A DNA stretch of 64,000 nucleotides, taken from assembly GCF_024679095.1 (NCBI RefSeq), contig NC_066577.1:20001-84000 (forward strand), read 5' to 3'. The stretch comes from Eriocheir sinensis (taxonomy: Eukaryota; Arthropoda; Malacostraca; Decapoda; Varunidae). How positions within the stretch are numbered: the stretch's first letter is position 1; each line of letters opens with the position of its first letter. Under the pieces are notes generated by a model. It searched no databases. It saw only the letters and a list, made by a program, of their open reading frames with translations, and was not told the origin of the DNA. The position numbers were made by a program, and so were the translations under genes. Below, one piece after another: positions 1-11,291 of the stretch.

Positions 1-850
1 CGGCCCTAAACCGACCTTTGTAGTGACCTGAAACTCCTCGGATTGACTTGTAATGCGGCCCCTAAACCGACCTTTGTAGTGACCCGAAACTTCGGATTGG
101 ACTTGTAATGCGGCCCCTAAACCGACCTTTGTAGTGACCTGAAACCTCGGATTGGACTTGTAATGCGGCCCTAAACCGACCTTTGTAGTGACCCGAACTC
201 CTCGGATTGGACTTGTAATGCGGCCCTAAACCGACCTTTGTAGTGACCCTAAACTGCTCGGATTGGACTTGTAATGCGGCCCCTAAACCGACCTTTGTAG
301 TGACCCGAAACTCCTCGGATTGGACTTGTAATGCGGCCCCTAAACCGACCTTTGTAGTGACCCGAAACTCCTCGGATTGGACTTGTAATGCGGCCCCTAA
401 ACCGACCTTTGTAGTGACCCGAAACTCCTCGGATTGGACTTGTAATGCGGCCCCTAAACCGACCTTTGTAGTGACCCGAAACTCCTCGGATTGGACTTGT
501 AATGCGGCCCCTAAACCGACCTTTGTAGTGACCAGAAACTCCTCGGATTGGACTTGTAATGCGGCCCCTAAACCGACCTTTGTAGTGACCCGAAACTCCT
601 CGGATTGACTTGTAATGCGGCCCTAAACCGACCTTTGTAGTGACCCGAAACTCCTCGGATTGGACTTGTAATGCGGCCCCTAAACCGACCTTTTGTAGTG
701 ACCCGAAACTCCTCGGATTGGACTTGTAATGCGGCCCCTAAACCGACCTTTGTAGTGACCCGAAACTCCTCGGATTGGACTTGTAATGCGGCCCCTAAAC
801 CGACCTTTGTAGTGACCCGAAACTCCTCGGATTGGACTTGTAATGCGGCC
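1..850. repeat. 57-bp minisatellite, about 15 units
   Basis: About 15 head-to-tail copies of a 57-bp unit that begins CGGCCCCTAAACCGACC and ends TTGGACTTGTAATG. Most copies differ by a few substitutions or 1-2 bp indels, and the array is cut by the left edge of the window. Because 57 is a multiple of three, the plus strand reads as a 19-residue repeat (NSSDWTCNAAPKPTFVVTR) for several units at a time. At least two minus-strand frames of the consensus unit are also free of stops, and indels break the plus frame, so I treat it as a satellite and not a gene. Confidence 0.95.
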
Positions 851-1310
851 CATAGAGAGAAGAAAACTACCGCTCGTTTGTTTTACTTATATACGAGAAA
901 TAATATTCGTGTGGTGGTGAATGTCGTTAGTTTGTGTTGTTTTTGTTATTCGTTTTTAGACATACACGAGTTTGTTTTGATTTGCTTGATTTATTAAGAG
1001 AATAAATACTATGGTTCGTTTTATTTTTTTTACTTATGAATTTTCTTCCGTTTGGCAGATCTTTTGACAAGTGTTTCTCCGTTGGCTTGGTTCCTTTCAT
1101 TCATTTTCCGTGCGGCCGAGACTCAGACGGAAGGTAAGCTATTATTATACAGTTGAGGAGAGGAGCAGAAAGGCGCGTGCGTGCGAGTGTGTGTTTTCTT
1201 AAGCTCCGCCTCGGTGAATATATGAATGAAACGAATTTGGAAACGAACGAAAGACTGACTCGCTTCTCTTCTCTTTTCGTTTCGTTTCGTCTCGTCCAAT
1301 CTTTAAAGAA
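851..1310. other. unique AT-rich sequence, no gene seen
   Basis: The minisatellite ends abruptly at about 850. What follows is AT-rich single-copy-looking DNA with no supported ORF. Around 1020-1060 a T-rich run ends in a TTGGCAG, which looks like a splice acceptor, but no exon can be supported after it. Confidence 0.5.
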
Positions 1311-2097
<787 letters not shown>

Positions 2098-2436
2098 ACT
2101 GGTATCGGAGACATATTACAGATCAATAATAAAAATAAAAAAAAGAAGGAAAAATAAAAGACCACTGTATTATTTCGAAAATAATGCAAAACAAGAAAAA
2201 TAAAATCCCCAGTGTAAGCAAAGTGAACCTGATTTAGACTCCCCCTTAAGATTATTAATTAGTGAATACATCACGGACAGAAGATTACATAGAACTGAGT
2301 GAAGGAAGTTGTCGTAGTCTCCTTCCCGTGCAGACACGATGAAGCGAGTTGTCCTTTCCTCTTTTCTTCGCGTTGACTTACAGAAAATACTTGGAAGGAA
2401 GTCACGGAAAGAAAACACTCGAGACACTGCTTGGGT

Positions 2437-2898
2437 CAGCGGTTCCCAGCCGTGTGTGTCCCGTTCCGCTTCTCCAGTCACTCTTTCACCTGTGGACCCC
2501 CGCAACGAAACAGGTGAGGCAGGGAATACCGCGGGCCGCTCACGACCATCCCAGGGGCCAAGTGTGTCACGAGGGCCGTGAGTATGACACCCTGGCACCG
2601 TCAGCGAGTGCAGAGCAATACTGGCACTTAAGCATTCAGTGTTAAGGGTTGTGTACAGTAGTATGAGAGTTATTCCGAGCCGCATGTCTCCCAATTCCAG
2701 TATAAGAACATAAGAACATAAGAACGTAAGGAGTCTGCAAGAGGCCGGTTGGCCTATACAAGGCAGCTCCTGTACACTCAACCCCACCTTACCTCACCAT
2801 CCATGGCTTTATCTAACCTCTTCTTGAATGTATCTATGGTATTGGGATGAAGTAAAAAATGATTACAACCTCTCTGGACCCCTGCTTGGGAACCACGG
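2437..2898. mobile_element. hAT-like non-autonomous DNA transposon
   Basis: The left end reads CAGCGGTTCCCAGCC, and the reverse complement of the right end reads CCGTGGTTCCCAAGC. Both are followed within tens of bases by GACCCC. The pattern CAGnGGTTCCC is familiar from terminal inverted repeats of hAT-superfamily elements. The flanking octamers are GCTTGGGT (2429-2436) and GCTTAGGA (2899-2906), identical at 6 of 8 positions, as expected for a decayed 8-bp target duplication. No transposase is present. About 145 bp of Fam-D sequence lies inside it (2702-2846), so this element is the older one. Assignment rests on terminal motif and TSD length only. Confidence 0.5.
2702..2846 (-). mobile_element. 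Fam-D LINE, 3'-terminal fragment
   Basis: Reading on the minus strand, this matches the last ~145 bp of the Fam-D element at 29565-30673, including the end of its coding region (TTCAAGAA...GATAAAGCCATGG on minus) and the shared GAGGCCGG and GGCAGCTCCT words seen on plus. It terminates in three or four copies of the octamer TTCTTATG on the minus strand. This is an extreme 5' truncation of a LINE that ends in an octamer tail and not poly(A). Confidence 0.85.
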
Positions 2899-2922
2899 GC
2901 TTAGGAGGACTGTGTGAAGTAC

Positions 2923-3110
<188 letters not shown>

Positions 3111-3289
3111 TGTGTTCTTCTCCCTCCTTTCCCTCCTTCCTCCTCCTTCTCTCTCTCTCTCTCTCTCCTCTTTCTCTCTCTCTTCCTCTCTTATCCTCTC
3201 TCTCCTCCTCCTCCTCCCCACATCCTCCTCCCTTCCCCTCTCCAGCTTTCTTCCTTCCTCCTCCTCTTCTTTTTCCTTCTTCTTCTTTC

Positions 3290-4231
3290 CCTCACCACCA
3301 CCGCTGCGCCGCCCCCTCACCACCACCGCTGCGCCCCCTCACCACCACCACCGCGCCGCCCCCTCACCACCACCACTGCACGCCCCCTCACCACCACCAC
3401 CGCGCCCCCCCCCGCCAACCACAGCTGCGCCGCCCCCTCACCACCACCACCACTGCGCCGCCCCCCTCACCACCACCGCACTGCCACCCCTCACCACCAC
3501 CACCGCGCTGCCCCCCTCACCACCACCACCGCGCCGCCCCCTCACCACCACCACCGCGACGCCCCCTCACCACCACCACCGCGCTGCCCCCTCACCACCA
3601 CCACCGCGCCGCCCCCTCACCACCACCACCGCGCCGCCCCCCTCACCACCACCGCTGCACGCCCCCTCACCACCACCACTGCGCTGCCCCCTCAACCCCA
3701 CCACCGCGGCGCCCCCCCCCACACAACCACCGCGCCGCCCCCTCACCACCACTGTCACCACCACCACCGCGCCGCCCCTCACCACCACCACCGCGCCGCC
3801 CCTCACCACCACCGCTGCACCCCTCACCACCACCACACCGCCCCCTCACCACCACCCACCACCACCACCGCTGCCCCCCTCACCACCACCACCGCGACGC
3901 TCCCCCCTCACCACCACCACCGCGCCGCCCTCACCACCACCGCTGCCGCCCCCTCACCACCACCGCTGCACTGCCCCCTCACCACCACCACCGCGCCGCC
4001 CCCTCACCACCACCACCCCCTCACCACCACCACCACTGCGCCGCCCCTCACCACCACCACCGCGCCGCCCCCCCTCACCACCACCGCCGCGCCGCCCCCT
4101 CACCACCACTGCGCCGCCCCTCACCACCACCACCGCGCCGCCCCCTCACCACCACCGCCGCGCCGCCCCCTCACCACTACCACCGCGCCGCCCCCCCAAT
4201 CACCTCCACCACCGCGCCGCCCCCCCTCACC
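3290..4231. repeat. GC-rich ~25-bp minisatellite (CACCACCACCGCGCCGCCCC)
   Basis: About 940 bp of a variable ~20-26-bp unit built from CTCACCACCACC followed by GCGCCGCCCC. The plus strand is almost devoid of G outside GCG/CTGC and of TA dinucleotides, so stops cannot form and all three plus frames are open (Pro/Thr, Pro/His/Arg and Ser/Pro rich). Indels change frame between units, which argues against a 517-residue protein despite the long ORF. A (GA)n run follows at 4232-4270. Confidence 0.9.
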
Positions 4232-4271
<40 letters not shown>

Positions 4272-4280
4272 CTCTCTCTA

Positions 4281-4573
4281 TCTCTGCCAGTCCTTTCTCG
4301 TGGACAAAGTAATACTGAAGTCCTGGCCAGAAATATGTCCGTCTCTCCTACAGTGACGTGGACCATTTTAAGGCAGACTCTGGAGAAATCCTCGATTCTT
4401 CAGCTCCTTTAGTTATTTCATTTCTTTACTCCTCCGCCCTCTCCCTCTCCCTCTCCCTCTCTCCCTCCCTCTGCCAGTTCCTTCTCCTGGACACAGTAAC
4501 ATTGAGGTCCTGGGCCAGAAGTGTATCAATGTCCCCTATCGTGAGGGACCATTTTAAGGCAGACTCTTGCGGA
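4281..4573. repeat. degenerate ~100-bp direct duplication
   Basis: Two diverged copies, about 4282-4385 and 4470-4573, share CTGCCAGT, TTCTC.TGGACA.AGTAA, GTCCTGG, CCAGAA and GGACCATTTTAAGGCAGACTCT in order. Each copy is preceded by a CT-rich run. No coding potential is evident. Confidence 0.75.
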
Positions 4574-4737
4574 ATGGCAGAGTTACGAATGAACTAAAAC
4601 ACCTCCTTACGAGTGTATTAACTTACTGAATTTTTCAATGCCCTAACGACGAGCTTTTTATTCGGCTAGGTAAAACACTCTCGTTACCTGTCTCCAGATG
4701 TCCCAAAAAACATCACTTTTTGGCGTTATTTGACTTT

Positions 4738-5205
4738 TTTGCAGTGGCCGAAAGAGAGGCCAACTTCGGGAGGAGAGGCGTCAAGATACTTTCACCTTGA
4801 AAGAGTTCAAGTCGCAGGCAGAAGGAAGTACAGATGAAGGAAGATTGTTCCAGAGTTTACCAGTGTGAGGATGAAGGAGTGAAGATGCTGGATGACTCTT
4901 GCATAAGGGATTTGGACAGTATAGGGATGAGCATGAGTAGAAAGTCCTGTGCAGCGGACCCGCGGGAGGGGGGGGGGGGGGATGCAGTTAGTAAGATCAG
5001 AATAGCAGTCAGCGTGAAAATATCGATAAAGAAAGAGAGGCAACATGGCGGCGGAATTTAAGAGGCAGAAGACTGTCAGCAAGAGGAGGGCAGTTGATGA
5101 GACGAAGAGCCTTACTCCACTCTGTCCAGGACAGCTGTGCATATGAAGCCCCCCCCCACACACACACACAGGTGAGATGCATACTCCACACGCTGCTTCC
5201 TCTGC
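4738..5205 (-). mobile_element. Fam-C LINE, 3' fragment
   Basis: Minus-strand sequence homologous to the C-terminal ~140 codons and 3'UTR of Fam-C (compare 26050-26450). It includes the conserved block for a WNNL-like motif region and the HAHPYTVQIPYARV reading in one frame. It is decayed: a run of 12 or more G at about 4969-4980 and a (CA)n near 5155-5170 interrupt it, and the frame is broken several times. It is 5'-truncated and contains no RT catalytic core. Confidence 0.85.
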
Positions 5206-5457
5206 ATGGCGTAACGATGTGTGTTGTGTTTCAAAGTACTATTTCATTGGCTTGGGAAGAGCAAATGTTGCGCCTCACTAAATAAAACACGAAAAACAGG
5301 TTTCCTTGACACAGTTCTCTTAGTCACTCACTGAAAAGATTATCAACACTCTAAATCTTAGACTTGAAACAGAAAACGAATCGGTTGTGAAAGAAAACAC
5401 TTTCACAGAAGTTCATAAAAGTTACCCTGAAAAAATGTTATGAGAAGAAGAGAACGG

Positions 5458-5602
<145 letters not shown>

Positions 5603-5694
5603 GATGAACACACACAGCACAACCCTAGACTGTCACAAAAAACAGTGACTCACAACACCACACGAAGGTTCTCTCAGCCACGGGCTAGTTGGGG

Positions 5695-5695
<1 letters not shown>

Positions 5696-5761
<66 letters not shown>

Positions 5762-5953
5762 ACAGCTGCACGTTGCCCCGGTGTTCGCCTCCGTCACCCT
5801 GGGTGTGGCGCACGTACCCACCAAGGCGAGGACGAGGAAGCAGCGCCAAGGAAGGCAGGAAACAAGTGGACGATAAGGGACAACACGCACAGGAAATAGA
5901 GACTGATGAAGAGACAGACAGAAAAACAGAGAAAGAAACAAAAAAACAAATAT

Positions 5954-6028
<75 letters not shown>
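5696..6028. repeat. paired (CA)n and (GT)n arrays around 200 bp
   Basis: A (CA)n array at 5696-5758 and a (GT)n array at 5960-6028 are complementary and flank ~200 bp of non-repetitive DNA with no supported gene. The non-repeat flanks outside the two arrays do not form an inverted repeat. Confidence 0.9.
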
Positions 6029-6030
<2 letters not shown>

Positions 6031-6129
6031 ACGGAAGGGTCAATGGACAACAATATCTTCCGAGGAAAGGAAAACTATAGAGAAAACAGCACAGAAAGAT
6101 GGGGAAGCAGGAGTGTACGGAGAGGTGGG

Positions 6130-6167
6130 TGCTGCTGCTGCTGCTGCTGCTGCTGAAGAGGACTCGG

Positions 6168-6200
<33 letters not shown>

Positions 6201-6208
6201 ATGGTAGC

Positions 6209-6251
<43 letters not shown>

Positions 6252-6259
6252 ATGGTAGC

Positions 6260-6305
<46 letters not shown>

Positions 6306-6308
6306 ATG

Positions 6309-6343
<35 letters not shown>
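6130..6343. repeat. (GCT)n and (AGT)n trinucleotide arrays
   Basis: A short (GCT)n at 6130-6156 is followed by (AGT)n at 6168-6343. The latter has AATGGT interruptions near 6199, 6250 and 6305. Its last repeats merge directly, in frame, with RT coding sequence at 6344. Confidence 0.95.
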
Positions 6344-7761
6344 TATTGTCAAACCTGAACATTATGACCATGCCGCAGAAACTTTTAGAGGAAGTGGCGT
6401 CATTGTGACAAAAGACGGACAACGACACTTAGGTGCAGTGATCGGGACAGAGGTATATAAGAAGGAGTACGTGGGAGACAAAGTAGCTGAATGGGTGAAG
6501 GAAATAGAAGCTTTGTCTGCCATTGCCAAGACTGAGCCACACGCTGCCTATTCAGCGTACACCCACGGCATCCAACATCGGTGGACGTTCCTGATGCGCA
6601 CCATCCCCGGCATCAGTCCACTCCTCCGACCACTGGAAAATGCCGTCAAGAATGTATTCTTGCCGGCGCTGGTGAAATCTCATGCGTTGGGGGAGGAGAG
6701 GGATATGCTAGCACTCCCCCCAAGACTGGGTGGGATGGGGATCACCAACGCTGAGAAGCTGGCTGATAAGGAGAACCAAAACTCCATCAGCCTTACCAGG
6801 TCACTCATCAACAGGATCATCGCTCAGGAGGCAGAGGGCGAGATAGACCAAACAGAAATAAGAGATATTAAAAGAAAAATCTCAGAAGAAAGGCAACACG
6901 CCCAAAAGACGAGCTGGACCGTCTTACACACCACCTGTCCACAGAAATGGGTAGAAAATACACACAGCACAGGAGGCAGGCGCCTCTAACTGGCTAACGT
7001 CATTACCAATCAGAGCAAAGGGCTTCAGCCTCAACAAACAAGAATTTGTCGACGCCATTGCTCTGAGATATGGCTGGCCGATTGAGGGACTGCCTGATCT
7101 CTGTGCATGTGGATCAGCAAATGATGTCACCCACACCATGACATGTAAAAAAGGAGGCTTCGTCTGTATTCGACACGATGAAGTGAGGGATCTGACAGCC
7201 AGCATGCTCGGGGAGGTATGCCAAGACGTCACTACCGAGCCGGCACTGCTTCCCCTGGACGGCGAACACCTTCGGTACAGGACAGCCAATACCTCACAGG
7301 AGGCACGGGTTGATGTAAGTGCCCGCGGATTCTGGGTGCGCGGACAGCGGGCGTTCATGGACATCCGCATATTCGACCCGATGGCTGCCTGTCACCGTGA
7401 GCTGCCCCTGCAAGCCGCCCACCACAGGAACGAGCAGGAGAAGACAAGGGCATACGGTGAAAGAATCCAACATGTGGATCAGGGCAGCTTCACCCCCCTC
7501 GTCTTCACCACATCCGGCGGGATGGGTCCCAGGGCCCAATGCTTCTACGCACGCCTCGCGGAGCTAATCTCAGGAAAGAAGCATCAGCCAAGGAGTCACG
7601 TTGTCGCCTGGATGAGGTGTCGCCTCTCGTTCTCCCTGCTCAGGTCGGCCATCCTATGTCTCAGGGGCACCAGACACTCTGGCCCAAAAGCCACCAACAT
7701 CTCCAATATGGACTATGAAGCCACAGTGATGGAGAGTGACATTAGGGTGGGTCGGGAGTGA
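6344..7761 (+). pseudogene. Fam-A reverse transcriptase, copy A (5'-truncated)
   Basis: This matches the C-terminal half of the 837-residue frame at 8778-11291 from its residue ~388 onward. It begins in the thumb region just after the RT active site (VVIVKPE, then RHLGAVIG), so the YADD core is missing. The downstream zinc knuckle (CACGSANDVTHTMTC at about 7102-7146) and the block EARVDVSARGFWVRGQRAF are present. At least two frameshifts (near 6900 and 6960) move the reading through all three frames, so it is dead. The final ~50 codons (WMRCRLSFSLLRSAILCLRG...) are the family's apparently true C-terminus, which copy B lacks. The 5' junction lies inside an (AGT)n array with GTAGTT microhomology. 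Confidence 0.85.
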
Positions 7762-8307
<546 letters not shown>

Positions 8308-8752
8308 ACGAGGCCAGCCCTGTGTAAACTGTAAGAGAGGTGGAGATTGTCGAAACCCAAACAATCAACGGCAGGATGTGGAAAATGGGGAGCAACCACA
8401 AGTGGTGCTGGGTGGACAGGCCAATGAAGGCGCTGGAGATGATCAGGTGGAGGGGGGTGCAGGTGGCGAGAGACAAGGGCAAGGTGACCAGGGTGAGGAC
8501 GCCTCGCGCGAGCTCCGCTTCTGGCAGAGGTGGACACTCGAGGAGACAGAGGAGTGGGTGCGAGACGCTTACAATCATGTGGTAACGTTTTCTTCCAATA
8601 ACGTATTTGAGGCCCCGAGATGTAACGCCACCAAAACCTTGATAGAGGAGAAAACCTACCTCATTAGAGCGTACAACAACTCCACGCAAATCGCCCCCTA
8701 CGCTTTAAAGATTCTGGCCATACTACCGCACCTCATTATGCCAACGGACTCA
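8308..8752 (+). pseudogene. Fam-A copy B, N-terminal coding segment
   Basis: Open in frame 2 from the (AGT)n array to a TGA at 8771. It encodes a Cys motif (PCVNCKRGGDC), an acidic Gly/Gln/Glu-rich stretch, then ELRFWQRWTLEETEEWV and a helical region ending ALKILAILPHLIMP. Frame 3, open from 8709, takes over with KKSKQSEDVKAVQRRMELW, which reads as the natural continuation. I infer a single 1-nt indel at about 8740-8752 separating this segment from the RT frame. Its 5' end cannot be fixed: the array supplies Ser codons in frame, and the nearest ATG upstream would be on the far side of the array. Confidence 0.6.
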
Positions 8753-8777
8753 CAAAAAGTCGAAACAATCTGAGGAC

Positions 8778-11291
8778 GTGAAGGCGGTACAAAGAAGAAT
8801 GGAGCTGTGGAGGAAAGGGGACGTCCGGAAGCTACTTGACGAGGCTCAAACACTGCAGGAGAGACTAGGCAGACGTAACAGTCGCAAGAAGGACAGTAAC
8901 GACAGGGCTAGAAACTTTGCTGACAAGATGAGACAAGGCAAAGTGGCCATGGCAACTAGATCACTGTCAATAGAAGATGAGGCAGCGGGAGTCCTTCCCA
9001 TGACGGAAGAGACACGCCAGATCCTCAAGGACAAGCATCCAGATGCTAGACCTGCACACCCAGAAATGAAGTTCCTTGGAGACTACACCCCACCGCATCG
9101 AGTTGTCTTCGACCATATTAGCGGTGACGTGATCTGGAAGCACGCCCTTCACACGCAGGGAGCGGCTGGACCATCAGGCTTGGATGCCAAGGGGTGGAAA
9201 CACCTCCTCAGTAAGAACATCTTTGGGAATCCAGCTGTGGATCTTCGCGACGCAATAGCCGCCCTAGCAAGAAAATTGGCGTCAGAGAATTGCCAACACC
9301 TCGAGCCTTTGATGGCCTGCCGGCTCATCCCGCTGGATAAAAAACCAGGCTGTCGCCCCATCGGGATAGGGGAGGTGCTCAGGAGGATCATAGGCAAGGC
9401 TGTCATGGAGGTGGTGAAGGACGACGTGAGGAAGGCGGTGGGAAACCTCCAAGTGTGTGCGGGTCAGCAGGCTGGATGTGAAGCGGCCATTCACGCTGTC
9501 AGGAGAATGTTCGAAGACCCAGAATGCGAGGCGGTGCTGATGGTGGACGCTGCAAATGCGTTCAACAACATCAATAGGGAAACAGCACTGCACAACATCA
9601 AAATCAAGTGCCCTATATTCGCCCAATATATTGAAAATACATACAAGGAACCTGCCAGACTGTTCATCAGCAGTCATAATGACCAACGACTTGGAGACCC
9701 GGTGGCCATACAATCCTCAGAGGGCACCACCCAGGGGGACCCAGTGGCCATGGCAATGTTTGCCCTGGGAATGATGAAGCTGCAGGACATCATCCGCCAT
9801 GAAAACACCAACGTCAAACAGGTGGCGTATGCGGATGACCTCACCGGGGTAGGAAAGTCTGCAGACCTCAGGAAATGGTGGGACCTCGTCAATGAACATG
9901 GCCCTAAAATAGGGTACCATCCCAACGCCACGAAGTCTGTGGTGATTGTAAAACCAGAGGCATACGATCGGGCCAAAACAGCATTCCAGGGCAGTAACGT
10001 GAAACTGTCAGTGACTGGAGAAAGACACCTCGGGGCAGCCATTGGAACAGCTGAATACAAAACCGAATATGTGAAAACGGCTGTAAAGCGCTGGGAGTCC
10101 GAACTGCAGAGACTGAGCGAGATCGCCAAAACAGAACCGCAGGCAGCCTACGCAGCATTTACGTACGGTGTCAAGCATAAATGGAACTACCTCATGAGGA
10201 CAGTTCCTGATGTTGCTCCGTTACTAGAACCTCTGGAAGATGCTATCAGAAACACCTTCATACCGGCGATAGCAAATGGGAGATGTCCCAGTGACCAGGA
10301 GAGAAGATTGCTGGAGTTGCCGCCAAGAATGGGTGGGCTCGGCATCACCAACCCGGCTGAGTCTGAATTCGGGAACTCAATCCGAATCACAGCCTCCTTG
10401 ACCGGATATATTACCAATCAAAATAAAAGGGGAGAAGACAACACTCAAGATATTAGGTCACTAAGGAATGAAATCTCCATAAACAGAGAAGGAAAACAGA
10501 GAGACACTCTGAGTGACCTAATGAGAGAACTCCCAGAAGACACAAGGAGGAGGGCAGATATTGCACAGGAAGTGGGCGCTTCAAACTGGCTAACCACACT
10601 ACCTATCAGGGCAAAAGGCTTCAACTTAAACAAAAAAGAATTTACTGATGCCCTTGCCCTCAGGTATGGCTGGCCAGTGGATGGGCTCCCAAACAAGTGT
10701 AACTGTGGCTCACCCTTCAACCAAAATCATGCCATGACATGCAAGAGAGGAGGTTTCGTCTGCATGAGACATGATGAAGTAAGAGACGTAACAGCTCAGA
10801 TGCTGAAAGAAGTCTGCCACGACGTGACTGTGGAACCCATGCTGCTCCCTCTGCAAGGCGAACACCTCGCCAGACGCACCGCTAATGTTTCGAACGAAGC
10901 ACGAGTGGATGTTAGCGCCAGAGGGTTTTGGACTCGTGGACAAAGGGCATATTTTGACATAAGGATCTTTGATCCCATGGCCCATTGCCACAGAGACCTG
11001 ACCCTTGATGCAGCCCACAGAAGAAACGAACAAGAGAAGAACAGAGCATATGAAGAAAGAATACAGAATGTGAACCAGGGCTCCTTCACCCCGGTAGTAT
11101 TCACGACGGCAGGAGGGATGGGACCAAGGGCGCAGAGCTTCTACGCAAGACTCGCCGAAACACTGGCGGATAAGAAACAACAGCCAAGAAGCAGTGTGGT
11201 CGCCTGGATGAGATGCTGGATGAGATCACTGTATGGCAGGGATGAGCGGCCCTGGCGGTGGCTTGGTTCTGTGCCGGGAAGGCGGGTGTGA
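8778..11291 (+). CDS. Fam-A reverse transcriptase with C-terminal nuclease-like domain, copy B
   Basis: This 837-codon frame has all the RT landmarks in order: GPSGLD (131-136), RLIPLDKKPGCRPIG (182-196), motif A VDAANAFN with D257, motif B SSEGTTQGDP (313-322), motif C YADD (351-354) and HLGAAIG (417-423). A C-x-C-x7-H-x3-C knuckle follows (C641, C643, H651, C655), then EARVDVSARGFW...GQRAYFD, giving D711-x15-D727. RT, then knuckle, then D-xn-D is the order known for R2/R4/NeSL-type non-LTR elements, whose restriction-like endonuclease carries PD-x12-14-D. Calling this a nuclease is therefore inference. The listed start is GTG; the first ATG is at 8799, and the frame is open from 8709, so the true protein probably began upstream before a frameshift. 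After residue 813 (WMRC) the sequence departs from copy A, so ~50 C-terminal residues are lost or replaced. No introns are suggested. Confidence 0.8.
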   Translation: MKAVQRRMELWRKGDVRKLLDEAQTLQERLGRRNSRKKDSNDRARNFADKMRQGKVAMATRSLSIEDEAAGVLPMTEETRQILKDKHPDARPAHPEMKFLGDYTPPHRVVFDHISGDVIWKHALHTQGAAGPSGLDAKGWKHLLSKNIFGNPAVDLRDAIAALARKLASENCQHLEPLMACRLIPLDKKPGCRPIGIGEVLRRIIGKAVMEVVKDDVRKAVGNLQVCAGQQAGCEAAIHAVRRMFEDPECEAVLMVDAANAFNNINRETALHNIKIKCPIFAQYIENTYKEPARLFISSHNDQRLGDPVAIQSSEGTTQGDPVAMAMFALGMMKLQDIIRHENTNVKQVAYADDLTGVGKSADLRKWWDLVNEHGPKIGYHPNATKSVVIVKPEAYDRAKTAFQGSNVKLSVTGERHLGAAIGTAEYKTEYVKTAVKRWESELQRLSEIAKTEPQAAYAAFTYGVKHKWNYLMRTVPDVAPLLEPLEDAIRNTFIPAIANGRCPSDQERRLLELPPRMGGLGITNPAESEFGNSIRITASLTGYITNQNKRGEDNTQDIRSLRNEISINREGKQRDTLSDLMRELPEDTRRRADIAQEVGASNWLTTLPIRAKGFNLNKKEFTDALALRYGWPVDGLPNKCNCGSPFNQNHAMTCKRGGFVCMRHDEVRDVTAQMLKEVCHDVTVEPMLLPLQGEHLARRTANVSNEARVDVSARGFWTRGQRAYFDIRIFDPMAHCHRDLTLDAAHRRNEQEKNRAYEERIQNVNQGSFTPVVFTTAGGMGPRAQSFYARLAETLADKKQQPRSSVVAWMRCWMRSLYGRDERPWRWLGSVPGRRV

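Noticed and set aside
1..850. CRISPR-like array of 57-bp units
   Set aside because: Units are contiguous with no unique spacers, and the genome is eukaryotic.
5696..6028. foldback element formed by (CA)n and (GT)n
   Set aside because: Unlike 47201-47784, the sequences outside the two arrays are not inverted copies, so two independent microsatellites are as likely.
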